Assembly (NCBI GenBank): GCA_937885165.1
Contig: CAKZZJ010000140.1
Location: 1 to 52,383 of the forward strand
DNA: 52,383 nucleotides
Direction: 5' to 3'
From: an uncultured Caryophanales bacterium
Lineage (GTDB): Bacteria; Bacillota_I; Bacilli_A; Acholeplasmatales; Anaeroplasmataceae
The notes under the pieces were generated by a model. That model saw only the letters and a program-made list of their open reading frames with translations, made no database searches and was not told the origin of the DNA. This document shows, one piece after another, positions 9,501 through 17,975 of the stretch; position 1 is the stretch's first letter, and every line of letters begins with the position of its first letter. The position numbers and the translations under genes were made by a program.

Positions 9501-10204
9501 TTAACCCTCAAGGTGTTCCATCTCGTATGAACATTGGTCAGGTTTTGGAACTTCATTTAGGTATTGCAGCCAAAAAGCTTGGTGTTCAGGTTGCAACTCC
9601 AGTATTTGATGGTGCTACAATCGAAGATATTGAAGAAGCAATGACTGAAGCTGGTCTTCCGCTTGATGGAAAAGAGATATTATATGATGGCAGAAGCGGT
9701 GAGCCGTTTGAAAATCCAATTTCTGTTGGTATCATGTACTTCGTTAAATTAAGCCACATGGTTGATGATAAACTTCATGCAAGAAATGTTGGTAAATATA
9801 CATTAGTAACTCAGCAACCTATGGGTGGTAAAGCCCAAAATGGTGGTCAGAGATTTGGTGAAATGGAAGTTTGGGCACTTCAAGCATATGGTGCTTCTCA
9901 TACATTAAGAGAAATGATGACTATTAAATCAGATGATTTAGTAGCAAGAGATAGAACTTATGATGCAATAGTATCAGGGAGACCTATTCCTGATTCATCA
10001 ATTCCAGAATCATTTAGAGTTCTAACAAGAGAATTACAATCTTTAGGTATCCATGTTGAACTTATGAATGATGAAAATCAAAATGAAGTTAATAGATCAA
10101 TAGTTGACTTTAAGATTAAAAAGGTTGAAACAAACAGAGTTCACTACAAAGTTTTTGATGAAGTAACAGAAGAAGAAAACTTAGGAGGAGAAGATAATGA
10201 GTAA
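6578..10204 (+). CDS. rpoB: RNA polymerase beta subunit
   Basis: 1208 residues, full length for a Firmicute beta subunit without large insertions. Clear signatures are the rifampicin region (GSSQLSQFMDQINPLAE, about 488-513), the following GRMCPIETPEGPSIGLI, the active-centre lysines in GDKMAGRHGNKGV, and the C-terminal GGQRFGEMEVWALQAYGA. In the rifampicin pocket the residue matching E. coli His526 is Gln506 (ITQKRR), and the position of E. coli Pro535 is Ser (ALGSGG). AAAGGGA precedes the ATG. The last 8 bases overlap rpoC. Unlike in Bacillus, the gene is not preceded by rplL; it begins its own transcript behind a structured leader. Confidence 0.99.
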   Translation: MSYRVVNYGKKSVRRNYSKIRTDVDLPGLVEIQTSSFDWFVETGLKEVFEDVSPITSFNQNLKLYFQDYHFEDPKFNVVDSKLRRINYSRPLKVNVLLENTETGTMVRHELFMGDIPYMTPVGTFIINGAERVVISQIIRSAGVYYKKEIDKKTGDAKFFGTVMPTRGVWLEYEEGSKQIWYGKIDRNKKVLLSTILKAYGFKSNEQILEVFGESDYLKATLEREYNNTPEEAVVDLYSKLRQGEEVPVDGARNFLIQRLFDETKYDLQKVGRYKYNIKLDVLQRAKGHALAMDVVAKDDIYEETIKIRKENLVEVREVEKGELTFKKGEVIAKRGDIIEGEVYERLSKARAAFREQIDLGNTLAEDPYCEVLYVDVVKADESETVKIIGNDSRETSLHVMMSDIIASISYFMNLYKNVGNCDDIDHLGNRRLRLIGELLKNQFRIGFAKLKKNIEDRMSTVEIDKATPQNLINIKPLTSSLKEFFGSSQLSQFMDQINPLAEITQKRRISALGSGGIARDRAGVEVRDVHNSHYGRMCPIETPEGPSIGLITSLATYAKVNQYGFIETPYFIVEEKNGVKYVTEEIKYLSADDEEGKIIAAANTKLNDDGSFAEDRVIGRRNGETEIVSKNEIDYMDVSPKQIVSVAASCVPFLEHDDATRALMGANMQRQAVPIINPEAPIVGTGMEYRAAKDSGSALVATRDGVVQYVDAKKIIVKEDDGEVRKYDLFQFLRSNSATAVMQRPIVKPGERIERGDIIADGQSMKNGELALGRNVRIAFMTWEGYNFEDAVIMSEKMVYDDVYTSLHIDEFEIEARDTKLGPEEFTLEIPNVKAETKRNLDLNGIIVEGSEVKEGDILVGKITPKGQTEPSPEEKLLLAIFGEKTRDVRDSSLRVPHGGGGVVQSVQHFKKSEGADLNPGVNEVVRIFVVQKRKIQVGDKMAGRHGNKGVISNILPVEDMPYTKDGQPIDIMLNPQGVPSRMNIGQVLELHLGIAAKKLGVQVATPVFDGATIEDIEEAMTEAGLPLDGKEILYDGRSGEPFENPISVGIMYFVKLSHMVDDKLHARNVGKYTLVTQQPMGGKAQNGGQRFGEMEVWALQAYGASHTLREMMTIKSDDLVARDRTYDAIVSGRPIPDSSIPESFRVLTRELQSLGIHVELMNDENQNEVNRSIVDFKIKKVETNRVHYKVFDEVTEEENLGGEDNE

Positions 10205-13200
10205 TCAATATAAGTATTTTAAAATTGGTTTAGCATCTCCTGAAGAAATTTTATCTTGGTCACATGGTGAAGTTTTAAAACATGAAACTATCAATTATCG
10301 TACATTAAAGCCTGAAATGGATGGCTTATTCTGCGAAAGAATATTTGGCCCTAGCAAGGATTATCAGTGTGCTTGTGGTAAGTCAAAAAAATCTGACAAA
10401 GGAAAAATATGCGATAAATGTGGCGTTGAAATTACTGAATCAAAAGTAAGAAGAGAAAGAATGGGCCATATAAAGCTTGCATCACCAGTAGTACATACAT
10501 GGTTTTTAAGAAATAGCCCATCTCCACTTGCTACACTTTTAAATATAAGAACTAAAGACTTAGAAGAAGTTGTATACCTTGCAAGTTATATAGTTATTGA
10601 TCCAGGTAAAACAACAGTTACAGGTCTTGAAAAAGGACAGGTATTAACTGAACAGCAATATGCATCACTTCTAGAAGAACTTCCACCTCATAGCTTTATA
10701 GCATTAACAGGTGCTGAAGCTGTCAAAACATTACTTAAATCAATCGATTTAGAAGCCTTAGAATCAGAATTAAGAAGAAAATCTAAAACTCGTTCTAAAC
10801 AAAATAGAGATAAAATCATCAAACGTCTTGAAACTGTTGAAGCATTCTTACATAGTGATAATAAGCCAGAATGGATGATACTTGATGTACTACCTGTTAT
10901 TCCACCGGCATTAAGACCTATGGTTCAACTTGAAGGTGGACGTTTTGCAACTACAGATTTGAATGATTTATATCGTAGAATTTTAAACAGAAACAATCGT
11001 TTAAAGAAAGAATATGAACAAAAAGCTCCACATTTAATTATCAAAAATGAAAGACGTATGCTTCAAGAAGCAGTTGACGCTTTAATTGATAATACTAAAC
11101 GTGGTAAAAAGAGTGCTGCTGATAAGGCTCATAAATTAAAGAGTTTATCAGATATGCTAAGAGGTAAACAAGGACGTTTCCGTCAAAACCTATTAGGTAA
11201 GCGTGTTGATTATTCAGGACGTTCAGTTATCGTTGTTGGTCCATCTTTAAAGATGTATCAATGTGGTATTCCAAAAGAAATGGCACTTATATTATTCAAG
11301 CCATTTGTATTACGTGAACTTACTAAACAAGGTAACAGTATCGCTGTTGCCAACAGAATGTGCGATGAACAGATGAGTAATGTATGGACTATCCTTGAAG
11401 AAGTTATCAAAGAACATCCAGTATTACTTAACCGTGCTCCAACACTTCACCGTTTAGGTATTCAGGCCTTCGAACCAGTATTAATTGAAGGTAAAGCAAT
11501 CAGATTACATCCTCTTGTATGTAACCCATTTAATGCTGACTTTGATGGTGACCAAATGGCTATCCACGTACCTTTATCACTTGAGGCACAGGCTGAGGCA
11601 AGATTGTTGATGCTTGCATCTAATAATATCCTAAATCCAAGAGATGGTAACCCAGTTGTAACACCATCACAGGATATGATTTTAGGTAACTATTATCTAA
11701 CTCTTGAAAGAAAGGGCCAAGAAAATGAGGGCCATTTCTATAAAGATTATGATGAGGCATATACAGCATACAAGAACGGTGTAATTACTCTTCATACACG
11801 TATATTTGTTGATATTTCATATTTACCACAAAGTAAATTTGATTTAGAAAAGCTTCCGTCAAGATATTTATTCACAACTATTGGTAAAATGATATTCAAT
11901 ACCATCTTACCAGTTGAATTTCCATATCTTAATGAACCAACAGATTACAACTTGACTAATGAAACACCTATTAAGTATTTCCTAGTACCAGGCAAAAATG
12001 GTTATGAAGAATCTTATAATGAATTATTAGCCAGAGATGAAGTTACTCCATTTAAGAAAAAATTTATAACTAGAATTATTGCTGAAGTATTTAAGAGATT
12101 CAAAATAACTGAAACTTCTAAGATGCTTGATAGAATCAAGGATTTAGGTTATAAATATTCAACTATTTCCGGTTTATCTATTTCTATGGCCGACGTATTA
12201 AATTATGAAGGCAAAGAAAAACGTATTAATTTAGCTGAAGAAAAGGTTGAAGAAATCAGCCAATTCTACGATATGGGTATTATTACAAACAAGGAAAGAA
12301 AGAAACTAGTTGAAGATGAATGGCAGAATGCCAGAACTGAAATCCAAAAAGGTCTTTGGGCTGAACTTTCAAAAAATAAAGATAATAATATCTTTATGAT
12401 GGCTGATTCAGGATCACGTGGTAATGAATCTAACTTCTCACAGCTTGCAGGTATGAGAGGACTTATGAATAATACTGCAGGTGAAATCATTGAAGTACCA
12501 GTTAAGGCAAACTTCCGTGAAGGTCTTTCTGTAGCTGAATTCTTCATTTCTACACATGGTGCTAGAAAAGGTTCAACAGATACTGCCTTAAAGACAGCTG
12601 AATCTGGTTATTTAACAAGAAGACTTGTTGATGTTTCACAGAGTGTCGTTATTTCAATGGAAGACTGTGGAACTGAAAATGGCTTCTATGTTGAAAATAT
12701 CATTGATGAAAATACAAAAGATGATAGCGGTAATCCAAAAGTTATTGTTGAAATGTATCAAAGATGTATCGGTAGATTTGCTGCAAAAGATGTAGTAAAT
12801 ACTGAAACAGGCGAAATAATAGCTTTCAGAAATGAACTTATTGATGAAGCTATGGCTGAAAAGATCAAAGAAGCGAAACTTGAAAAAGTTTGTATCCGTT
12901 CAAATGTTACATGTGCCGCACCAAATGGCGTATGTATGAAGTGTTATGGTAGAAATCTTGCAACCAACATGGTGGTTGAAGTTGGTGAAGCAGTTGGTGT
13001 TATTGCTGCACAATCAATCGGTGAACCAGGTACCCAGCTTACAATGCGTACTTTCCATACTGGTGGTGTTGCGTCTGCAGCCGATATCACTCAAGGTCTT
13101 CCACGTGTACAGGAACTATTTGAGGCTAGAAAGCCTAAAGGTAAAGCTACAATTTCTGAAATTGATGGTAGAGTTGAATCAATTGTAAATACAAAAGCTG

Positions 13201-13997
13201 GTAAACAAATTACTATTCATAATGAATTAACTGATGAAAAAGAAGTTTATGTAATTGACGCAACAAGTGAGCTTTTAGTTTCTGAGGGCGATGAAATCAA
13301 ACGTGGTGCTAAACTTATGAAAGGTTCTATCCATCCAAAGGAACTAATTAGAGTATTAGACAGCGTTGCAGTTCAAAAATATATTATTGAAGAAGTTCAA
13401 AAAGTATATCATGCTCAGGATGTTGGTATTTCTGATAAACATATCGAAATAATCATTCACCAGATGATGAGAAAAGTAGAAGTAATCTTAGAAGGAGATA
13501 CTCATCTACTTCCTGGTCATCAGGTATCAGTCAATGAATTTAATGATGCAGTAAGAAAAGCTTTAAGAACTGGTGGTAAATTACCTGTTGGTAGACAATT
13601 ATTATTAGGTATTACTAAAGCTGCACTAGCATCTGACTCATTCTTAAGTGCTTCTTCATTCCAGGAAACAACAAGAATTTTAACGTCAGCTGCTATTCAG
13701 TCTAAGGTTGATACCCTAGAAGGTCTAAAAGAAAATACAATTATCGGTGGTTTAATTCCTGCAGGTACTGGTATTTTAGTAGAAGACACATTTGAATGTG
13801 AACATAGCCCAGTTGAAGTTGAAGCAAACGATAATAACAATGTTTTTGAAGAATCATATAAAGAAAGTAGTGATGATGAAAATATGGATTATGATCCTAA
13901 TTTTGAAGAAACACCACTTGAAGAACTTGATTCTCTTGATAGCGTAGATGTAACTGATGGTTATGAAGATGATTATAATGATGAGGATTATAACTAA
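10197..13997 (+). CDS. rpoC: RNA polymerase beta' subunit
   Basis: 1266 residues, full length. It has the N-terminal zinc site (CACGK ... CDKCG), the catalytic Mg-binding NADFDGD (446-452), NRAPTLHRLGIQAFEP, and the second zinc site ending CMKCYG, followed by QSIGEPGTQLTMRTFHTGG of the bridge/trigger region. The C-terminus carries a strongly acidic tail of about 50 residues (ending DDYNDEDYN) beyond the conserved core. It overlaps rpoB by 8 bases (ATGAGTAA) with GGAGGAG inside the rpoB end, so the two are translationally coupled. A strong terminator follows. Confidence 0.99.
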   Translation: MSNQYKYFKIGLASPEEILSWSHGEVLKHETINYRTLKPEMDGLFCERIFGPSKDYQCACGKSKKSDKGKICDKCGVEITESKVRRERMGHIKLASPVVHTWFLRNSPSPLATLLNIRTKDLEEVVYLASYIVIDPGKTTVTGLEKGQVLTEQQYASLLEELPPHSFIALTGAEAVKTLLKSIDLEALESELRRKSKTRSKQNRDKIIKRLETVEAFLHSDNKPEWMILDVLPVIPPALRPMVQLEGGRFATTDLNDLYRRILNRNNRLKKEYEQKAPHLIIKNERRMLQEAVDALIDNTKRGKKSAADKAHKLKSLSDMLRGKQGRFRQNLLGKRVDYSGRSVIVVGPSLKMYQCGIPKEMALILFKPFVLRELTKQGNSIAVANRMCDEQMSNVWTILEEVIKEHPVLLNRAPTLHRLGIQAFEPVLIEGKAIRLHPLVCNPFNADFDGDQMAIHVPLSLEAQAEARLLMLASNNILNPRDGNPVVTPSQDMILGNYYLTLERKGQENEGHFYKDYDEAYTAYKNGVITLHTRIFVDISYLPQSKFDLEKLPSRYLFTTIGKMIFNTILPVEFPYLNEPTDYNLTNETPIKYFLVPGKNGYEESYNELLARDEVTPFKKKFITRIIAEVFKRFKITETSKMLDRIKDLGYKYSTISGLSISMADVLNYEGKEKRINLAEEKVEEISQFYDMGIITNKERKKLVEDEWQNARTEIQKGLWAELSKNKDNNIFMMADSGSRGNESNFSQLAGMRGLMNNTAGEIIEVPVKANFREGLSVAEFFISTHGARKGSTDTALKTAESGYLTRRLVDVSQSVVISMEDCGTENGFYVENIIDENTKDDSGNPKVIVEMYQRCIGRFAAKDVVNTETGEIIAFRNELIDEAMAEKIKEAKLEKVCIRSNVTCAAPNGVCMKCYGRNLATNMVVEVGEAVGVIAAQSIGEPGTQLTMRTFHTGGVASAADITQGLPRVQELFEARKPKGKATISEIDGRVESIVNTKAGKQITIHNELTDEKEVYVIDATSELLVSEGDEIKRGAKLMKGSIHPKELIRVLDSVAVQKYIIEEVQKVYHAQDVGISDKHIEIIIHQMMRKVEVILEGDTHLLPGHQVSVNEFNDAVRKALRTGGKLPVGRQLLLGITKAALASDSFLSASSFQETTRILTSAAIQSKVDTLEGLKENTIIGGLIPAGTGILVEDTFECEHSPVEVEANDNNNVFEESYKESSDDENMDYDPNFEETPLEELDSLDSVDVTDGYEDDYNDEDYN

Positions 13998-14013
13998 TCA
14001 TTAATAAATAATT

Positions 14014-14044
14014 GGTGCCAGAGCTTGAACTCTGGCTCCTTTTA
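14014..14044 (+). terminator. rpoBC terminator
   Basis: Stem GGTGCCAGAG / CTCTGGCTCC with one T-T mismatch and a 6-base loop, followed by TTTT, 17 bases after the rpoC stop. Confidence 0.9.
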
Positions 14045-14056
14045 TAATTTTAATAT

Positions 14057-14085
14057 TTGAAAAGTCTATTAACTAAAGTTATAAT
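14057..14085 (+). promoter_or_regulatory. Promoter of the Sel1-repeat gene, very short leader
   Basis: TTGAAA (14057-14062), a 17-base spacer and TATAAT (14080-14085). The expected start near 14092 falls within the GGGAG ribosome site, leaving a leader of only about 12 bases before the ATG at 14104. Confidence 0.65.
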
Positions 14086-14103
14086 AGATTTGGGAGTTTT
14101 GAT

Positions 14104-15291
14104 ATGCCAAATTATGTTATTAATAAATATCGTGGCCTCTATAAAAGAGCATACGAGCTTTATGAAGAAAAGAAATATAAAGAAGCTATAGAATTGCTTG
14201 AAGTAGTATGTGAAAAAGATGGTGCTAATTTTGAAGCAAATTTTTATCTTGCAGAAATTTATTATAATGGGCTTGCAGGAGATATTGATTATCAGAAAGC
14301 CTTTAATCATTATCTTTATGCAGCATCAAATAATATAACAGATGCAGTATTTATGGTAGCGATGGCATATTATGATGGAAAAGGAACTTATCAAGATTAT
14401 AATCAGGCTTTTGCCTGGTATAATAATGCAGTAAAAAGCGGTTCTACTAAGCCTTATTATTATTTAGGACAAATATATAAAAATGGTTATGCTGGTGAAA
14501 AGAATTTACCTAAGGCTATAATGTGGTTTTTAAAGGCAGCAAAATTAAATGATGTAGCTGCCCAAAAAGAATGCGCTATTTGTTATGAAGAATTAGATGA
14601 ATATGAAAATGCGGCAATTATGTATCTTGCTGCAAGTAAAAATGACGATCTTTATTCAACTGAAAAGATAGCTAGATACTATACCGAAGGCAAATATGTG
14701 CCAAAATCAACATCACTTTCTATCAAATTATATGAAAAAGCTGAAAAATTAGGCAGCACCATTGCAAAAGAGAAGTTGGCTGAAATATATGAAGATGCAC
14801 CAAAAGATGAAAATTCTAAATACGCAATTGATTTGTATCTTGAAGCTGCAAAAGATGGCAATATTGATGCATGTAATTCATTAGGCAGATGTTATTATTA
14901 TGGCATAGGAGTAGATCCAGATGAAAAACAGGCATATAACTGGTGGCTTAAGGCATCAGTTGGTGATAATAGCAGTGCTATGTATTCTTTGGCTATGCTT
15001 TTATCAAATCCTAAATCAGATCAGGTAGAAAAAGATTTAGTTACAGCTAAAAATTGGTTGATTAGATCAGCTGAATTAGGAAATAAGGATGCCATGTACG
15101 AGCTTGCATATTATTTAGAAAATGGTATTGGCTTTGTTGAAAAAAACATCGAAGTTGCCTATAGATGGTATAATCTGGCACTTGAAAACGGAAATGACAA
15201 AGCAAAAGTTGCTTTAAAAAGATTTAGAAAAAATTTATTTGGAAAAATTATACATCACAATAGTGATATAAAAGATGAAAATCAGGAATAA
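14104..15291 (+). CDS. Sel1-like repeat (TPR family) protein
   Basis: 395 residues of helical repeats. An N-terminal TPR-like unit (LYEEKKYKEAIELLE) is followed by about eight Sel1-type units, for example AIMWFLKAAKLNDVAAQ, AYNWWLKASVGDNSSAM and AYRWYNLALENGNDKAK, with the usual A-x-x-W and G-N-x-x-A spacing. There is no signal peptide or membrane segment, so it should be cytosolic. Sel1 repeats act as protein-protein scaffolds; the partner is unknown. It is a single gene with its own promoter and terminator, directly after rpoBC. Confidence 0.88.
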   Translation: MPNYVINKYRGLYKRAYELYEEKKYKEAIELLEVVCEKDGANFEANFYLAEIYYNGLAGDIDYQKAFNHYLYAASNNITDAVFMVAMAYYDGKGTYQDYNQAFAWYNNAVKSGSTKPYYYLGQIYKNGYAGEKNLPKAIMWFLKAAKLNDVAAQKECAICYEELDEYENAAIMYLAASKNDDLYSTEKIARYYTEGKYVPKSTSLSIKLYEKAEKLGSTIAKEKLAEIYEDAPKDENSKYAIDLYLEAAKDGNIDACNSLGRCYYYGIGVDPDEKQAYNWWLKASVGDNSSAMYSLAMLLSNPKSDQVEKDLVTAKNWLIRSAELGNKDAMYELAYYLENGIGFVEKNIEVAYRWYNLALENGNDKAKVALKRFRKNLFGKIIHHNSDIKDENQE

Positions 15292-15311
15292 ATATTAAAA
15301 TTATAGTTTTG

Positions 15312-15346
15312 AAATATTGCTACATAATCAATGGCAATATTTTTTA
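15312..15346 (+). terminator. Terminator after the Sel1-repeat gene
   Basis: Stem AAATATTGC (15312-15320) / GCAATATTT (15334-15342) with a 13-base loop, then further T residues. Confidence 0.75.
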
Positions 15347-15375
15347 TTATTATGGGTTAATAACCAAAAATATTC

Positions 15376-15404
15376 TTGAAGCGTAATTAAAATATTGATA
15401 TAAT
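15376..15404 (+). promoter_or_regulatory. pfk-pyk operon promoter
   Basis: TTGAAG (15376-15381), a 17-base spacer and TATAAT (15399-15404), predicting a transcript start near 15411. Confidence 0.65.
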
Positions 15405-15418
15405 TATTAAGGTTTAAA

Positions 15419-15438
15419 AATGTTTTATATAAAACATT
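15419..15438. promoter_or_regulatory. Perfect 20-bp palindrome, candidate operator
   Basis: AATGTTTTATATAAAACATT lies just after the predicted +1 and before the ribosome site of the pfk-like gene, a classical repressor position. It is neither a cre box nor a full Rex consensus. The binding protein is unknown. Confidence 0.5.
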
Positions 15439-15460
15439 ATTAAAATTTTAGGAGAAAGAT

Positions 15461-16414
15461 ATGAAAATAGGAGTTTTAACATCTGGAAATGACGCTCAAG
15501 GAATGAATGCTTGCATCAGAGCGATTGTAAGATGTGCTGATGCATCAGGCCACAATGTTTATGGGTTTTATGATGGCTATAGAGGGCTAGTTGAAGGAAG
15601 ATTTTTAGCACTTGATAGAAAAAAGGTTGCTGGAAAACTTGATAAGGCAGGTTCAATTCTTGGAGTTGCCAAATTACCTGAATTTAAATATGAACAGGTA
15701 AGAAAAATGGCATTAAACGAAATCAAAAAAAATGAAATTGATTGTCTTATCTGTATCGGCGGAGATGGAACATATCGTGGTGCTATGGGTTTAGCAAGCC
15801 TTGGAGTGAATGTAATAACTATTCCTTCATCAATAGATAACAATATACCATCAAGTGATCATTCAATAGGATTTTCTACAGCACTTGCCGCTGCAGTAGA
15901 GGCAGTAGACAGGTTAAGAGATACTTCAATTTCTCATCAATGGTGTTCAGTTGTAGAAGTACCGGGAAATGATTCAATGGAACTTGCATTATATTTAGGA
16001 CTTGCAACAGGTGCTGAATATGTAATAACAAAGGAAACAGGTTTTGATAAAGAAAAACTATTAAATGATTTAAAAGAAGATCACTTAAAAGGAAGAAAAC
16101 ATTCTCTTGTTATCATATCTGAGGGTTTAACTGATGTATATGCTTTAGCTAAAGAGATTGAATCTTATTCATCATATGAATGTAGATCAACTATCTTAGG
16201 ATATGTATTAAGAGGTGGATCTCCATCTCCAGAAGATAGAATTAGAGCTTCTCGTTTAGGAGCGTATGCAGTTAAATTAATAAATGAAAAAAAGTTTGGT
16301 GTTGCTACAGGAATAATTAAAAATGAAATGGTTGCTACACCACTTGATTCTTCGCTTACATTAAGTGAAAAACCAAATGAAGAATTAAAACAATTACTAC
16401 ATTATATTAAATAA
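15461..16414 (+). CDS. PfkA-family protein with eroded fructose-6-phosphate site
   Basis: 317 residues aligning end to end with bacterial ATP-phosphofructokinase PfkA, with numbering offset -1 from E. coli. Kept: the ATP-type GGDG (100-103), the catalytic-base Asp126 (E. coli 127), the Glu in IISEG, and the Arg residues in LRGGSPSPEDR. Changed: Gly11 to Asn10 (TSGNDAQG), Arg72 to Lys71, Thr125 to Ser124, Asp129 to Asn128, Arg162 to Trp161, Met169 to Pro168, Arg171 to Asn170. The last three are fructose-6-phosphate contacts. Residues of the allosteric ADP/PEP pocket (Arg20, Arg24, LDR, LRD, GRKH) look intact. It precedes pyk by 17 bases, as pfkA does in Bacillus. It may be inactive and regulatory, or act on another substrate. 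Confidence 0.85.
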   Translation: MKIGVLTSGNDAQGMNACIRAIVRCADASGHNVYGFYDGYRGLVEGRFLALDRKKVAGKLDKAGSILGVAKLPEFKYEQVRKMALNEIKKNEIDCLICIGGDGTYRGAMGLASLGVNVITIPSSIDNNIPSSDHSIGFSTALAAAVEAVDRLRDTSISHQWCSVVEVPGNDSMELALYLGLATGAEYVITKETGFDKEKLLNDLKEDHLKGRKHSLVIISEGLTDVYALAKEIESYSSYECRSTILGYVLRGGSPSPEDRIRASRLGAYAVKLINEKKFGVATGIIKNEMVATPLDSSLTLSEKPNEELKQLLHYIK

Positions 16415-16431
16415 TAATTTGGAGGAAAGAA

Positions 16432-17823
16432 ATGAAAAAAACAAAAGTAGTATGTACTATCGGTCCAGCTAGTGAACAAAAAGAAGAATTAGAAAAATTA
16501 ATCGGTACAGCTGGTATGAACGTTATGAGAATGAATTTTTCTCATGGTGGTTATGATGAACAAGGATTTAGAATTAAAAATGTTAAAGCCTTAAATAAAG
16601 AAAAAGGCTGGAACATCGGTATGGCACTTGATACTAAGGGGCCAGAAATCAGAACTGGCTTATTAGAAGATGATCCTGAATTCTCTAAGAGAATCAATCT
16701 TAAAGAAGGAGATATCATTAGAGTATCAATGGATTACAATGTTTTAGCAACTAAAGAAAGATTTGCGATATCATATCCAGGATTATATGATGATATTCAT
16801 GTTGGCGGAAGAATCTTAGTTGAAGATGGTCTTTTAGGCTTTGAAGTTATTGATAAAGATCCAAAAAAACGTGAACTTGTTTGTAAAGCATTAAACGAAA
16901 GAGGCTTAAAGAACAAAAGAAACGTTAATGTACCAGGTGTTATATTAAATATGCCTTACATCTCTCCAAAAGACAAAGCTGATATCGAATTCGCATGTGA
17001 TCAAGGTCTTGATTTCATATTCGCATCTTTCGTAAGAAGAGCTGATGATATCAAACAAATTAGAGACATCTTAGCAGCTAAGAATAACGATCATATTAAG
17101 ATTATTTCTAAGATTGAAAATCAAGAAGGCGTTAAAAATATGGCTGATATCGTAGCTTTATCTGATGGTGTTATGGTAGCAAGAGGTGACCTTGGTGTAG
17201 ATGTTGAACCATGGGAATTACCTGAAATTCAAAAACAGATGATCAGAATGGCTCAGTCTCAAGGTAAGATTATCATTACTGCAACTCAGATGCTTGACTC
17301 AATGATTTCTAACCCTAGACCTACTAGAGCTGAAGTTGCTGATGTTTATAACTCAGTACTTGATGGAACTGGCGCTACAATGCTTTCAGGTGAAACAACA
17401 ACCGGTGAACATCCATTTGAAGCAGTTACTTATATGTCTAAGATTGACCAAGCTGCAGAAAATGCAATTGATCATGATTTAATGATTGACAATGTAGTAT
17501 TCGAAAAAGAAGATAAAGATGAAGATGACGCAATCGGTTTAGCTGTTGCTACATTATGTAATGTATTTGAAATCCCAGCAGTTGTAGCTGAAGGTGATGT
17601 TGATTTAGCGTTAGCTTTATCTGAATATCGTCCAGCAACAGATATATTCTTCGCAGTTCAAACTCATGATGAAGCAAGAACTCTTGCTATCGTATGGGGT
17701 GTTCAAGCAGTAGTTGGTACTATTGATGATGCAATTAAAGCTGCAAAAGAAAAAGTTGAAATTGAAGAAGGAACTAAACTTATCAAAGTTGTTAGAGATA
17801 AGTTTGAATTATTTGAACTTTAA
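16432..17823 (+). CDS. pyk: Pyruvate kinase
   Basis: 463 residues; makes pyruvate and ATP from phosphoenolpyruvate and ADP in the cytosol. Signatures are TIGPAS, MRMNFSHG, ALDTKGPEIRTG, the catalytic Lys in IISKIENQEG, VARGDLGVD, ATQMLDSM and PTRAEVADVYNSVLDGT. The usual DGTDAVMLS reads DGTGATMLS. The length matches the E. coli type; the extra C-terminal PEP-utiliser-like domain of Bacillus pyruvate kinase is absent. GGAGG precedes the ATG, and it is the second gene of the pfk-like operon. Confidence 0.97.
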   Translation: MKKTKVVCTIGPASEQKEELEKLIGTAGMNVMRMNFSHGGYDEQGFRIKNVKALNKEKGWNIGMALDTKGPEIRTGLLEDDPEFSKRINLKEGDIIRVSMDYNVLATKERFAISYPGLYDDIHVGGRILVEDGLLGFEVIDKDPKKRELVCKALNERGLKNKRNVNVPGVILNMPYISPKDKADIEFACDQGLDFIFASFVRRADDIKQIRDILAAKNNDHIKIISKIENQEGVKNMADIVALSDGVMVARGDLGVDVEPWELPEIQKQMIRMAQSQGKIIITATQMLDSMISNPRPTRAEVADVYNSVLDGTGATMLSGETTTGEHPFEAVTYMSKIDQAAENAIDHDLMIDNVVFEKEDKDEDDAIGLAVATLCNVFEIPAVVAEGDVDLALALSEYRPATDIFFAVQTHDEARTLAIVWGVQAVVGTIDDAIKAAKEKVEIEEGTKLIKVVRDKFELFEL

Positions 17824-17843
17824 TATTTAAAAAGTCAAAAAGG

Positions 17844-17894
17844 GAGCCGTAGATATAATTTCTTAACTGAAATTAAATGTTTTGGCTCTTTTTT
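17844..17894 (+). terminator. Terminator after pyk
   Basis: Outer stem GAGCC (17844-17848) / GGCTC (17884-17888) followed by TTTTTT. An inner hairpin AATTTC (17857-17862) / GAAATT (17869-17874) sits in the loop. Confidence 0.75.
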
Positions 17895-17975
17895 ATGCGG
17901 GGATAAGACTTTGAAGCAAATTATATTTTTGGATAACTTTTGTATTTGAAATGGTTAAATAAAGAAGGCAAAATA

